Shown here piece by piece: positions 24,358 to 32,632 of a stretch of DNA of 34,276 nt. Location: contig JANXEF010000010.1 in NCBI GenBank assembly GCA_025057895.1, forward strand, positions 1 through 34,276. The letters are read 5' to 3'. The translations under genes were made by a program, and so were the position numbers. The DNA is from Archaeoglobaceae archaeon (GTDB taxonomy: Archaea > Halobacteriota > Archaeoglobi > Archaeoglobales > Archaeoglobaceae). Positions within the stretch are counted from its first letter, which is position 1, and each line of letters begins with the position of its first letter. The notes under the pieces are model-generated. The model was not told the DNA's origin, ran no database searches, and was given only the letters and a program-made list of their open reading frames with translations.

Positions 24358-25315
24358 GTAGGTATCTAATTAGCTCTTCTTCTTTTTTTCTTATCATTCC
24401 ATTCAATTCTAAATGCTCCAGATGAGCTATAGTCTCTCCAACTGCGAACCATTTCTGCATTGTAGGCAAATCTTCCCAATTTTCATATATGAGATCCCAA
24501 GTTATATGTTGTGCAACTTCCCATGCGGTGTTGTAACCTCTTTTAACTGAACACAAAGCCTCTTCGAGTCTTTTTCTATGATGTCTCTTTAACTCCTCTA
24601 TTCTCTTTTTGTGAGAATTTTTGAAGTTCCTGTGCCCAGGTAGGGTTTTTATCACTTCAAGTTCATGTATTTTGTCGAGACTTCGGAGGTATTCTCCTAA
24701 AGAATCCTTCATTGATTCCCAAAACGTGATATTTGGTGTTATGTCGAATAGAATGTGATCTCCAGAGAAAAAGATCTTTTTTTCTGCTTCATAAAGACAA
24801 ACATGTCCTGGTGTGTGGCCAGGAGTAAAAATGATCTCGAGACAAAAGTTACCATATTCGAGAATTTCTCCTTTGTTTAGAAAAACGATCTCTCCACTGA
24901 ATTTAGAACCATATTTTATCGCTGGATGAATTCTTGTTACCTTTCTTGCTTCAACTTCAGGAAAACCATTTTTTACATATATTTCTGCTATTTTTTTCCA
25001 ATATTCTGGATCAAGCATTTCTTTTACTGTTATTTCAGCATCTATTTTGCTCATTAGCAAATTTCTCGCAATCTTTTCAGAAAGCCCAAGATGATCAACA
25101 TGCAAATGAGTTGAAAGAACATCTACTTTTTTAGGTTCAATTCCAAGCTCTCTGAGCCCTTTGAATAGAACCGTATAACATTTTTCCATGTTAAATCCTG
25201 TATCTATGACAAGAGCTCTTTTACCTATTAAAACATAGGAGTTTATAGATTTAAGCGGATTTTTTGGTAGAGGTATTTCAATTCTGTAAAGTCCTTCTTC
25301 GATTTTTTTGATCAT
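24350..25315 (-). CDS. Metallo-beta-lactamase-fold hydrolase (glyoxalase II/LACTB2-like)
   Basis: The 321-residue protein carries the two-metal motif THLHVDHLG (His70, His72, Asp74, His75). Further ligands are His167 or 171 in TPGHTPGHV and Asp186 in FSGDHIL, and GHRNF supplies the last. The C-terminal ~100 residues (HHRKRLEEAL, then IAHLEHLELNGMIRK) resemble the winged-helix-like tail of LACTB2-type enzymes. Members hydrolyse thioesters such as lactoylglutathione or CoA esters, or cut RNA; the substrate here is unknown. It converges on cbiO (8-bp overlap) and is divergent from pelota. No SD is evident. Confidence 0.87.
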   Translation of the reverse strand: MIKKIEEGLYRIEIPLPKNPLKSINSYVLIGKRALVIDTGFNMEKCYTVLFKGLRELGIEPKKVDVLSTHLHVDHLGLSEKIARNLLMSKIDAEITVKEMLDPEYWKKIAEIYVKNGFPEVEARKVTRIHPAIKYGSKFSGEIVFLNKGEILEYGNFCLEIIFTPGHTPGHVCLYEAEKKIFFSGDHILFDITPNITFWESMKDSLGEYLRSLDKIHELEVIKTLPGHRNFKNSHKKRIEELKRHHRKRLEEALCSVKRGYNTAWEVAQHITWDLIYENWEDLPTMQKWFAVGETIAHLEHLELNGMIRKKEEELIRYLPK

Positions 25316-25405
25316 AACTTTTCTTCACAACAGTTATAAAAAGCTATTAGTATGCTTCACCTTTTTAACATATGAAATAAATTTAAAAGAATTTGAAGTC
25401 GGGAA

Positions 25406-25414
25406 TTTTAAAAA
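25406..25414 (+). promoter_or_regulatory. TATA box of pelA
   Basis: TTTTAAAAA is centred ~25 nt before the GTG at 25435, predicting a leaderless start. Confidence 0.45.
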
Positions 25415-25434
25415 TCTAGACTGCTAATTAGGCT

Positions 25435-26466
25435 GTGCAGATAGTGGAGGAAAATCTTCGAGGTAATGAAGGAGAAATAAAGATTATTCCCGAAAAAATT
25501 GAAGATCTCTGGCATCTTAGATTTCTAATTGAAAAAGGCGATCGTGTTTTTTCTATGTCAAAACGTGCAATACAGAGCGATGACAAGTTGAGAAGTGACA
25601 AGGAAATGGTAGTAGTCAGAATTGGTATAGAAGTTGAAAGAGTCGAATTTCACAAGTTTTCAAATAGATTACGCATCATTGGCAAGATCTTTTCTGGTAT
25701 TGAGGCATCTGGTTTTCACACGCTAAACATAACTACAGGAAAGGAACTCAGTATAATAAAAAAGTGGAAAGAAGAACAATTAGAGAGGTTGAGAAGGACT
25801 GTCGAGTCTTCAAAGAGACCTGAAATAGTTATTTTGACAATCGAAGAAGGAGAGGCAATTGCTGGAATTCTGAGAGATTGGGGAGTTGAAGAAGTTTTTG
25901 AGGAAAGAAGAAGCTATTCAAAGAATTACAATGGTACAAGAGAGGAATTCTTTACCGAAGTCCTAGAAAAATTGAAAAGTATTAATTTTCGCTTTCTGAT
26001 AATTGCAGGTCCAGGATTTACTAAAAAAGATTTTTATGAATTTATTAAAATTAGGAATGCTGATATTGCTGAAAAAGTGATTATCGTGGACACAGCAGCA
26101 ATAGGGAGAAGAGGTTTTGTTGAAGTTATAAAGAGAAGGGCTATCGATAAACTCATAGGTGAAGTAAAACTTGCAGAAGAAACAGAAATCGTTGATAAAT
26201 TGCTATATGGGATAGCAAAAGGTGAAAAAGTCGCTTATGGAATTGAAGAAGTCAGATTGGCAGGGGAATGTGGTGCAATAGAGACACTTTTAGTTTCTGA
26301 TGACTATTTATTGCGGGAGAGAGAAAAATGGGATGTAGATGGTTTTATGGAGAATGTGAGATCTATGGGGGGAAAGGTTGTGATTTTAAGTTCTGAATTT
26401 GAGCCTGGAGAGATTGTTTCAAAGCTTGGTGGTATAAGTGCAATTCTCAGATTTGAGATCAAATAG
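25435..26466 (+). CDS. pelA: aPelota, ribosome rescue factor
   Basis: Archaeal Pelota enters the A site of stalled ribosomes with aEF1A and, with ABCE1, splits the subunits. The 343-residue protein has the Pelota N-terminal RNA-binding Lsm-like domain (GEIKIIPEKIEDLWHLRFLI, GDRVFSMSKRAI), a central domain (~125-250), and a C-terminal eRF1-like domain with GEKVAYGIEEV and LAGECGAIETLLVSDDYL. It lacks the eRF1 GGQ loop, as expected. Start is GTG 25435, placed ~25 nt after a TATA box, so probably leaderless. It is followed by an inverted repeat and tRNA-Gln. Confidence 0.95.
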   Translation: MQIVEENLRGNEGEIKIIPEKIEDLWHLRFLIEKGDRVFSMSKRAIQSDDKLRSDKEMVVVRIGIEVERVEFHKFSNRLRIIGKIFSGIEASGFHTLNITTGKELSIIKKWKEEQLERLRRTVESSKRPEIVILTIEEGEAIAGILRDWGVEEVFEERRSYSKNYNGTREEFFTEVLEKLKSINFRFLIIAGPGFTKKDFYEFIKIRNADIAEKVIIVDTAAIGRRGFVEVIKRRAIDKLIGEVKLAEETEIVDKLLYGIAKGEKVAYGIEEVRLAGECGAIETLLVSDDYLLREREKWDVDGFMENVRSMGGKVVILSSEFEPGEIVSKLGGISAILRFEIK

Positions 26467-26487
26467 ATGAAGAAGTTTATTTGAAGT

Positions 26488-26508
26488 AGAGTAAAATTAA
26501 TTTACTCT
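26488..26508. repeat. Perfect 8-bp inverted repeat, AGAGTAAA-ATTAA-TTTACTCT, between pelA and tRNA-Gln
   Basis: The 21-bp element is centred ~29 nt before the 5' end of tRNA-Gln, so its AT-rich centre can serve as the tRNA TATA box. It could equally fold as a hairpin at the pelA 3' end. The two roles cannot be separated from sequence. Confidence 0.5.
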
Positions 26509-26526
26509 GTGAAGAATAAGCTTTGA

Positions 26527-26599
26527 AGCCCCGTGGGGTAGTGGTCAATCCTGCCGGCCTTTGGAGCCGGCGACGCCGGTTCGAATCCGGCCGGGGCTA
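26527..26599 (+). tRNA. tRNA-Gln (anticodon UUG)
   Basis: The 73-nt gene folds as a complete cloverleaf. The acceptor stem is AGCCCCG/CGGGGCT with discriminator A, no encoded CCA and no intron. The anticodon stem is CCGGC/GCCGG with loop CUUUGGA, so the anticodon is UUG. The T arm is GCCGG-TTCGAAT-CCGGC. The A1-U72 pair is the identity feature read by archaeal GatDE for Glu-tRNA-Gln amidation. Confidence 0.97.
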
Positions 26600-26692
26600 A
26601 AACTTTATTTTTGCTTTATGAGCTAGGCTGATCTATTATAAATCTCAAGCTCGAGATAGATTTTAATTATCTTTTATAAGAGTTTAATTATT

Positions 26693-27679
26693 TTATTGGC
26701 ACATTGCTTTTTTAATTTTCATCTCAAAAACTGCGCCTTTTCTGTTATATGCTCTTATTTCTCCCCCATACCTCTCCAAAACTTTTTTCACTATGTAAAG
26801 ACCGAGACCACTACCGGATTTATTACCATACGTGAAACCTTCTTTGAAAAGATTGTTAGTGATCTCCGGAGGTAAACCTTTTCCATAATCTTCGACTGTT
26901 ATTTTATAATGATCACTAGAGGATTCTATCATGACATCTATTCTCTTTGCTTCTCCGTGTTTCACAGCATTGTTGAAAATGTTATCAAAAACTGAGTAAA
27001 GGGCTTCATCAGCCATCACTGAAGCCTCTCCTACTATGTTAACTTCAACTCCACGTTTTCTAAAGTTTTCAGCTACTTTTTCTACTACTTCTCGAACATT
27101 AACTATTTTTAGTTCACTACGTATCAAAGTCGTCTCGAACTCTCTCATTCTGTTGATCAACTCAACAGCATCATCTACGAATTTCAGTGCTCTTTCGAGA
27201 TTTCCCCTATTAGGATCCTCTATAGAAATCTCCAAAAAACCTTTCAATACTGCTAACTTGTTCAAGAGATCATGACGGAGCATTTTGTTCATCAATCTGA
27301 GTACTTCGTTCAGATCCTCTATTTTCTTATGAGCTTCAATGAGTGGGGTTATATCTCTGATCGCAAGGACAAAACCTGAAAAATCTTTAAGGGGAGTTGC
27401 ATAGACTTGAAGATGAATTCTTTCTTTTTCTTTAAAAACTACAAAGATTTCTCTTCTCTTCAAAAAACCGCTTAACTTGAGTTTTATGAAGAACTCTTCC
27501 ATTCTTTCGAAATCTTCCAAATTAGGGATCTTCCATAACTTCTTTCCTATTAGTTCTTCGGCTTTAATTCCTAGGATTTTTTGTGCTTGAGGACTTGCAT
27601 AAGTTATCGAGCCCTCTTCGTCGACGACCAAGATCAATTCCGCTATGCTCGATATCACAGTTTTGAGGAAATCATCCAT
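26693..27679 (-). CDS. PAS-domain sensor histidine kinase
   Basis: Residues ~5-115 form a PAS domain (ELILVVDEEGSITYASPQAQ). A short linker leads to the dimerisation helix with phospho-acceptor His136 in MLRHDLLNKL. The ATPase domain follows: N-box FDNIFNNAVKHGE (231-243), G1 DYGKGLP (264-270), and G2 GSGLGLYIVK (289-298). There is no transmembrane segment, so it is a soluble sensor, possibly of redox or a small ligand. No response regulator is nearby, so its partner must be elsewhere. A TATA-like TTTTTATAC (~27700) is ~26 nt upstream of the ATG. It stands alone between tRNA-Gln and the cupin gene. Confidence 0.92.
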   Translation of the reverse strand: MDDFLKTVISSIAELILVVDEEGSITYASPQAQKILGIKAEELIGKKLWKIPNLEDFERMEEFFIKLKLSGFLKRREIFVVFKEKERIHLQVYATPLKDFSGFVLAIRDITPLIEAHKKIEDLNEVLRLMNKMLRHDLLNKLAVLKGFLEISIEDPNRGNLERALKFVDDAVELINRMREFETTLIRSELKIVNVREVVEKVAENFRKRGVEVNIVGEASVMADEALYSVFDNIFNNAVKHGEAKRIDVMIESSSDHYKITVEDYGKGLPPEITNNLFKEGFTYGNKSGSGLGLYIVKKVLERYGGEIRAYNRKGAVFEMKIKKAMCQ

Positions 27680-27730
27680 CGTAGGATGAATATATGAAGT
27701 ATAAAAAATTTTTCTTTCGAAATTGAAAAC

Positions 27731-28066
27731 TCAATTTTCCCAAATGATGTCATTTTCTACGTAGTTGTATTTGAAAACAAGTATTTTAAATGGTTCATTG
27801 CTATAGTTTTTAACCCAGTGTCTTTCTTTTGGTTTGCAGAGGAATATTTCTCCAGCTTTTGCGTTATATATCCTTTCACCTATTCCTAGAATAGCTTCAC
27901 CGCTTAGAATGACAAAGATTTCGGTTTGTTTTTCATGGTAGTGCTTCTTTACTTCCTTTTTCTGTTTAACTTCTACGATTTGAGTGAAACAATCTTTAGA
28001 GAGTTCAAAACCTCTTGCGATTCTATAAACCCCTCTATCTTCCCACTGAAGGTTTTCAAGCTTCAT
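27731..28066 (-). CDS. Small cupin-fold protein
   Basis: The ~111-residue single-domain cupin has motif 1 KKHYHEKQTEIFVILSGEA with the H-H-E metal ligands, and motif 2 AKAGEIFLCKPKERHWVKN with a final His. Related proteins range from isomerases to dioxygenases and regulators; the substrate is not predictable. ATG 28066 is preferred over an in-frame TTG at 28084, because a TATA-like TTTTAATA on the minus strand (~28089-28096) lies ~26 nt before it. It shares only a 46-bp gap with the divergent ribH. Confidence 0.82.
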   Translation of the reverse strand: MKLENLQWEDRGVYRIARGFELSKDCFTQIVEVKQKKEVKKHYHEKQTEIFVILSGEAILGIGERIYNAKAGEIFLCKPKERHWVKNYSNEPFKILVFKYNYVENDIIWEN

Positions 28067-28112
28067 AAAGCTATTATCCGACAAGTATTAAAAGCTTAAG
28101 CAAACATTCTGC

Positions 28113-28547
28113 ATGGAAAAAGTTAGGTTAGGCTTTGTGGTTTCAGAGTTCAACAGAGATATAACTTACATGATGGAAATACTCGCAAAAGAGCATGCAG
28201 AGTTTCTTGAAGCAGAAGTTTTTGAAGTCATTCGAGTTCCGGGAACCTTTGACATACCTATTGCTGTTAAAAAGATGCTGGAAAAAGGAAATGTTGATGC
28301 AATCGTCGCAATAGGTTGTGTTCTTGAAGGAGAAACAGAACACGATGAAATTGTAGCCCAACACTCTGCTAGAAAGATAATGGATTTAAGCATAGATTTT
28401 GGAAAACCTGTAACCCTTGGAATCAGTGGTCCAGGTATGGGCAGAATTGCAGCAGCGGAGAGAATTGATTATGCAAAGAGAGCAGTTGAAGCAGCTGTTA
28501 AACTTGTTAGGAGGCTGAGAGAATATGAAAGTGGCAAGAAGAGTTGA
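28113..28547 (+). CDS. ribH: 6,7-Dimethyl-8-ribityllumazine synthase
   Basis: RibH condenses the pyrimidine and butanone-phosphate precursors to lumazine, the step before riboflavin. The 144-residue protein has [11 protein letters not shown] at the start, [15 protein letters not shown], and the active-site block [17 protein letters not shown] with catalytic His77. It ends [23 protein letters not shown]. It supplies flavin for FAD, FMN and F420 enzymes. The next gene overlaps by 23 bp. The gap to the divergent cupin gene is 46 bp, so the two promoters must overlap. Confidence 0.95.
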   Translation: MEKVRLGFVVSEFNRDITYMMEILAKEHAEFLEAEVFEVIRVPGTFDIPIAVKKMLEKGNVDAIVAIGCVLEGETEHDEIVAQHSARKIMDLSIDFGKPVTLGISGPGMGRIAAAERIDYAKRAVEAAVKLVRRLREYESGKKS

Positions 28548-29658
28548 ATTGATAAATCCCTCCCCAACTCTCAAGATCTCTTCGATTGCCAAACAACTCT
28601 CTAGGGAAGGAAAAGATGTAGTAGACATGAGCGTTGGTGAACCAGACTTTAAGACACCACAGAGAATAATAGAAGCAGCTTACAGGGCTATGAATGAAGG
28701 AAAAGTTTTTTACACACCAACTAAAGGGATTCCAGAACTTTTGGATGCTATAGCAGAAAAGATGAGAAGAGAGAATAAAGTAGATGCAACTGCAGAAAAC
28801 GTAATTGTCACTCCAGGGGCAAAGTATGCGATTTTCGAGGCTATGATGAGTCTAGTCGATGAGGGAGATGAGATCATACTTTTTGATCCATCTTGGGTCA
28901 GCTATGAAGCCTGTGCCTTGATGGCTGGAGGTAAGGTTATCTGGGTTCCACATAGCGAAGATTTCAGCGATGTCCCAGTTGAAGAGTTCGTTAGTCCAAA
29001 GACAAAGATGATCATTGTTAACACACCAAGCAATCCTTTGGGTGTAGTTTATGGGAAAGAGTTCTTGAAGAAGATACGAGATATCGCGTTAGATGAGGAC
29101 ATATTTGTCATGTCTGATGAGATATACGAGAAGATAATTTTCAAGGGAACCCATTACAGTATTGCTAGCTTTGAAGATATGTTTGATAAAACTATCACGA
29201 TAAATGGATTCTCAAAAACTTATTCGATGACTGGATGGAGAATAGGTTATGCGGTAGCACCTAAGTGGATAATAGAGAAGATGAACGTTATTCAGTCACA
29301 TTCTGTCAGTCATCCAACTTCTTTCGTTCAATTTGCAGCCATCGAAGCGTTGAAGAGAGATGATTCATTCTTGAGAGAAATGGTTATGGAATTCAAGAGA
29401 AGGAGAGATATGATAATGGAGAGACTCGATGAACTTGGGATCAGTTATGCTCCACCAAATGGGGCCTTTTACATATTCATGAACGTTGGAAGAGATGGAG
29501 ATAAGTTCTGTGAAGAATTTCTGAAAAAAGAATATGTAGCGCTAATTCCAGGTTCTGCTTTTGGTGTTTCTTTCAAGAATTGGGTTAGATTGAGCTATGC
29601 AATTTCAAGAGAAGAAATTTCAGAATTTTTGAGAAGATTTGAGCGTTTTATTTCTTAA
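28525..29658 (+). CDS. aspC: Class I/II aminotransferase, aspartate aminotransferase-like
   Basis: The 377-residue PLP enzyme exchanges amino groups between aspartate or other amino acids and 2-oxoglutarate. Family motifs are [13 protein letters not shown], the [15 protein letters not shown] loop, [11 protein letters not shown] (substrate-binding Asn), SDEIYEKI, and the PLP lysine Lys231 in [17 protein letters not shown]; the C-terminal Arg lies in NWVRLSYA. Archaeal members of this Igamma group may use Asp, Tyr or Phe. The start overlaps ribH by 23 bp, so it is translated with it; I see no metabolic link beyond co-regulation. The gene ends in AT-rich DNA with the repeat TTAATATTTT. Confidence 0.92.
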   Translation: MKVARRVELINPSPTLKISSIAKQLSREGKDVVDMSVGEPDFKTPQRIIEAAYRAMNEGKVFYTPTKGIPELLDAIAEKMRRENKVDATAENVIVTPGAKYAIFEAMMSLVDEGDEIILFDPSWVSYEACALMAGGKVIWVPHSEDFSDVPVEEFVSPKTKMIIVNTPSNPLGVVYGKEFLKKIRDIALDEDIFVMSDEIYEKIIFKGTHYSIASFEDMFDKTITINGFSKTYSMTGWRIGYAVAPKWIIEKMNVIQSHSVSHPTSFVQFAAIEALKRDDSFLREMVMEFKRRRDMIMERLDELGISYAPPNGAFYIFMNVGRDGDKFCEEFLKKEYVALIPGSAFGVSFKNWVRLSYAISREEISEFLRRFERFIS

Positions 29659-29813
29659 TATTTTATCTTTTAATATTTTTCAATAAGCCTTTTGATCTCA
29701 GGTGAATTGAACTATATCTCATAAAATTTGCTCCAGAAATACAAAAAAATAGGAGAATGATTACGATGAACTTCGAATTTTTTGGTATTATTAATTCGAA
29801 TTAAAAAGTATTG

Positions 29814-29903
29814 CTATTTCTTTTCTTTCTTTGTGGTCTTCTCCTCTCCCTTTTCCTCTTTTTTCTCTTCCTTAGGCTTCTTACCCTTCGCACACTTTGC
29901 CAT
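29814..29903 (-). CDS. 29-residue Lys/Glu-rich micro-protein
   Basis: ATG 29903 opens a short frame that ends with TAG. It encodes MAKCAKGKKPKEEKK followed by more Glu/Lys and two Thr. Thirteen of 29 residues are lysine and seven glutamate; one cysteine sits at position 4. The TATA box TTTAAATATT (minus strand of 29921-29930) is ~23-26 nt upstream, placing transcription at or next to the ATG, so the gene has its own leaderless promoter. Neighbours are aspC (convergent) and tRNA-Ser (upstream). The charge pattern suggests a disordered nucleic-acid- or ribosome-binding peptide. I do not know its family; low complexity could also arise by chance. Confidence 0.5.
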   Translation of the reverse strand: MAKCAKGKKPKEEKKEEKGEEKTTKKEKK

Positions 29904-29920
29904 GATAAACAAATGTTTTG

Positions 29921-29930
29921 AATATTTAAA
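29921..29930 (-). promoter_or_regulatory. TATA box of the micro-gene
   Basis: The minus strand reads CTTTTAAATATTC. Spacing to ATG 29903 fits a leaderless transcript. Confidence 0.4.
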
Positions 29931-30019
29931 AGTTTTTCTCTCTTCTAATTTAATCTCTTTGAAAAGTATCCCCTTTTGAATTTTAAAGAATATCCATAAG
30001 ATTTAAACACCAACTAAAA

Positions 30020-30102
30020 CGCCGGGGGTGGGATTTGAACCCACGCGGGCAAAGCCCAGTAGATCTCGAGTCTACCGCCTTAGCCAACTCGGCAACCCCG
30101 GC
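30020..30102 (-). tRNA. tRNA-Ser (anticodon CGA)
   Basis: The 83-nt gene reads GCCGGGGTTGCCGAG... on the minus strand. It has a long variable arm (class II). Acceptor GCCGGGG pairs with CCCCGGC, and discriminator G (complement of 30020) is typical for serine. The anticodon stem GTAGA/TCTAC encloses CUCGAGA, so the anticodon is CGA. There is no intron or CCA. A TATA-like TTATAAATAG (minus strand near 30131) lies ~28 nt upstream. Confidence 0.95.
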
Positions 30103-30188
30103 AGAGTATATTATAGTAATTTAATTCTATTTATAAGTTTTATCCAAATATTTGTCATTTCTATTTAGACAAAAAATCTTGAGCTTCT

Positions 30189-31853
30189 TTAGGAGAGATC
30201 TAAAACTTCAAATCTCTCTACATCTATTAATCCGAGATCTGTAAGTTTCAGCTTTGGGATAACTGGCAAAGCTAAGAAGGACAGAGTTATTATTGGTGAT
30301 CTCAGCTTACAACCCAAATTCTTTATTTTTTCCTCCAACATCTTTAAATTTTCAAAGACATCTTCTGCTCTTTCATCGCTGATCAATCCAGCAACTCTTA
30401 AGGGTAGTTCTGTGAATTTTCCATCGTAAACAACTATTCCTCCCTGAATTTCAATCACTCTGTTCACAGCCATACAGATCTCTGTATCGCTTGATCCTAT
30501 GGCAACTATGTTATGTGCATCATGAGCTATGCTTTGAGCAATAGCGCCTTTTTTAAGCCCGAAACCCTTCACATAGGCTTTTCCAACTCTTCCAGTGTTA
30601 TGGTGTCTCTCAACGACAACAGCTTTCAGTATATCTCTTTCAATGTCTATTCCTTCAACGAATTCGACGATCTCACCTGTAATTATTTCTCCATCTAGTA
30701 CCTCTATTATTCTTTTTTTTCCACTTTTTATCCAGAGATCCTCTTCTCGTAACTTTTTTGCCCTAATCGTGTTCTTTACATGATCTGGATATCTGTAAGA
30801 TCTGAATTCTGGCTCTTTTCCTCCAATGAACACTTTTTCAACTACAAAATTTCTCAAGTCTTTTAGCAGAACTATATCTGCAAACCTACCTGGGGAAATA
30901 AAACCTGCTTTTATTCCAAAATACTCTGCCGGATTTAATGTTACCATCTGCAGAACTTTAATTTCATCTATCCCTTCTGCAACTGCTTTTCTGAAAACAC
31001 TGTCTAGATAACCTTCAAGAAATAAATCCTTTACACTTCGATCTCCATCTGTTACGAGCATTGTGTATCTATGTCCAGCGAGACCCTTCAGAGCTTTTAG
31101 ATTTCTCCCAGCTGATCCTTCGCGTATCATTATTCTCATACCGAGTCTCAACTTTTCTTTGGCTTCATAGATTTCGCTGCTCTCATGGTCTGAAAAAATT
31201 CCTGCTGAGATATATGCGTTTAGATCTTTTCCTAGAATTTTTGGACAATGTCCATCAACGATTCTCGCTTTGATTATCTTTTCAATTGTCCAGTCTTCAG
31301 CTTTTATTACTGCTGGATAGTTCATGAACTCTGCAAGCCCTATGACTCCTTCTAACCTCATGAGCTCTTCTATCTCCTCGGTTTTGATTTCTGCTCCAGA
31401 AGTTTCGAGTTGTGAAGAAGGGACACAGGAAGGAATTAAACAGTAGAATCTAAGCGGGACTATTCTCGCCTCTTCAAGAAGATATATTATTCCATTTTTA
31501 CCTAGAACATTAGCGATTTCGTGTGGATCTGCAACGACGCAAGTATTACCCCTTGGAACTACGAGTCTTGAAAACTCAGAAAGTGTTAAAAGACTCATCT
31601 CGATATGTGTATGCGCGTCTATCAATCCAGGAATTGCATAGAACCCTTTTGCATCTAATTCTCTTAATCCACTGTAGTGCCCAATTCCGGCAATTCTATC
31701 TCCACATACTGCAATGTCAGCAGTGTATATCTCTTCAGTTAGCACATTCACAACTTCGGCCCTTTTTATAACTAATTCTGCTCTCTCTTTTCCTCCAGCA
31801 ACTAAGATCAATCTTTTTAATTCATCCTTCGATAATTTCCCTGACGATATCAT
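30189..31853 (-). CDS. ade: Adenine deaminase
   Basis: It converts adenine to hypoxanthine and ammonia in purine salvage. The 554-residue amidohydrolase opens its barrel with GLIDAHTHIEMS (metal ligands His81, His83). VVADPHEIANVLG, DGHCPKI and SDHES hold further ligands, and TLNPAEYFGI starts the returning beta domain. The C-terminal region has HDAHNIVAIGSSDTEI and GGIVVYDGK, as in the AdeC family. It overlaps the upstream phosphoribosyltransferase by 32 bp. The pair makes a salvage route from adenine via hypoxanthine to a nucleotide. Confidence 0.95.
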   Translation of the reverse strand: MISSGKLSKDELKRLILVAGGKERAELVIKRAEVVNVLTEEIYTADIAVCGDRIAGIGHYSGLRELDAKGFYAIPGLIDAHTHIEMSLLTLSEFSRLVVPRGNTCVVADPHEIANVLGKNGIIYLLEEARIVPLRFYCLIPSCVPSSQLETSGAEIKTEEIEELMRLEGVIGLAEFMNYPAVIKAEDWTIEKIIKARIVDGHCPKILGKDLNAYISAGIFSDHESSEIYEAKEKLRLGMRIMIREGSAGRNLKALKGLAGHRYTMLVTDGDRSVKDLFLEGYLDSVFRKAVAEGIDEIKVLQMVTLNPAEYFGIKAGFISPGRFADIVLLKDLRNFVVEKVFIGGKEPEFRSYRYPDHVKNTIRAKKLREEDLWIKSGKKRIIEVLDGEIITGEIVEFVEGIDIERDILKAVVVERHHNTGRVGKAYVKGFGLKKGAIAQSIAHDAHNIVAIGSSDTEICMAVNRVIEIQGGIVVYDGKFTELPLRVAGLISDERAEDVFENLKMLEEKIKNLGCKLRSPIITLSFLALPVIPKLKLTDLGLIDVERFEVLDLS

Positions 31854-32400
31854 TATCTATCTCTATATCAAACTCTTTCAGAGCTTTAATCGCTTCATCG
31901 AAACTTTTAATACCTTTTTTCGTTATCAATCCCTTCAGATCTTCTCTTATACTCCAGGGATAGATTATCCACTTCCAGCTATCCATTTCAATTGCAAAAT
32001 AATCTGGAACAAAAGTGGAAGTCTTCTTATAGTCAAGAACAGCTGTTCTAACATCTTTTGCTTTTAGAGAAGTCACGTGGTCCTTTACTATCTTAATAGT
32101 CTCCCCCGTATCTGCGACATCATCTACTATGAGAACGTTTTTTCCATCTAGAGTGACTGATAGGGGTTGAGTTATTTTCGCTTTTCCAGTTATCGTTGCA
32201 ACAATTCCCCAATGCTCTGTTTTTACACTGTAAAGTTCTTTAACACCGAGTAAATCTGCGAGAATCCTTGCAGGAACCCATCCACCTCTCGCAATTGCAA
32301 CTATAGCGTCAACTTGAAAACCACTCGATTTTATAATCTCTGCAAGTTTTATACACAGATTCTCAATGTCTTTCCAAGTGTAGAGATGACATTTAAACAT
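31822..32400 (-). CDS. Purine phosphoribosyltransferase, COG2236 type
   Basis: The 192-residue enzyme has VDAIVAIARGGWVPARILAD near the N-terminus and the PRPP loop VLIVDDVADTGET (89-101). MDSWKWIIYPWSIRED in the C-terminal half resembles archaeal xanthine/hypoxanthine-guanine enzymes of the COG2236 (GpT) type. It likely makes IMP, GMP or XMP from the free base and PRPP. Its overlap with ade suggests hypoxanthine as a natural substrate; the exact base preference is inferred. A TATA box AATTTAAATTC on the minus strand (~32423-32432) lies ~27 nt before ATG 32400, predicting a leaderless message. Confidence 0.88.
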   Translation of the reverse strand: MFKCHLYTWKDIENLCIKLAEIIKSSGFQVDAIVAIARGGWVPARILADLLGVKELYSVKTEHWGIVATITGKAKITQPLSVTLDGKNVLIVDDVADTGETIKIVKDHVTSLKAKDVRTAVLDYKKTSTFVPDYFAIEMDSWKWIIYPWSIREDLKGLITKKGIKSFDEAIKALKEFDIEIDNDIVREIIEG

Positions 32401-32525
32401 TGTCCAGACTTTGCTGTGAGAATTTAAATTTTTTCGATTTAACGGAATCTAGATCACTCTTCCCAAAGAGTTTGTTTTTTAGCATCTACTAAGCTGCTTT
32501 ATTGGACATATCGTGTTTTTGCAAA

Positions 32526-32536
32526 AATTTAAAAAT
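32526..32536 (+). promoter_or_regulatory. TATA box of tRNA-Asp
   Basis: AATTTAAAAAT is centred ~27 nt before the tRNA-Asp 5' end at 32558. Confidence 0.5.
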
Positions 32537-32557
32537 CTTCGGCCTTAATGCTTTCAA

Positions 32558-32632
32558 GCCCGGGTGGTGTAGTCCGGCCCAACATGTGGGCCTGTCGAGC
32601 CCACGCCCCGGGTTCAAATCCCGGCCCGGGCG
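32558..32632 (+). tRNA. tRNA-Asp (anticodon GUC)
   Basis: The 75-nt gene has acceptor GCCCGGG/CCCGGGC and discriminator G. The anticodon stem TGGGC/GCCCA encloses CUGUCGA, giving anticodon GUC. The T arm CCGGG-TTCAAAT-CCCGG is complete. There is no intron or CCA. A decayed, gene-poor stretch begins directly downstream. Confidence 0.97.

Larger units (their letters stand above)
29659..30019. other. Gap between aspC and tRNA-Ser holding one micro-gene
   Basis: The 361-bp stretch contains the 29-residue gene at 29814-29903 (minus) with its TATA box. The rest is AT-rich with a tandem TTAATATTTT just after aspC. I see nothing else in it. Confidence 0.5.

Noticed and set aside
29659-29695. Tandem TTAATATTTT as a repeat element
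   Set aside because: Two copies of a ten-base AT-only word are expected in such AT-rich spacer DNA.
29782-29979. 65-codon plus-strand frame rich in Phe and Ser
   Set aside because: It is antisense to the Lys-rich micro-gene, whose codons and promoter are better; Phe/Ser runs are the mirror of Lys/Glu codons.
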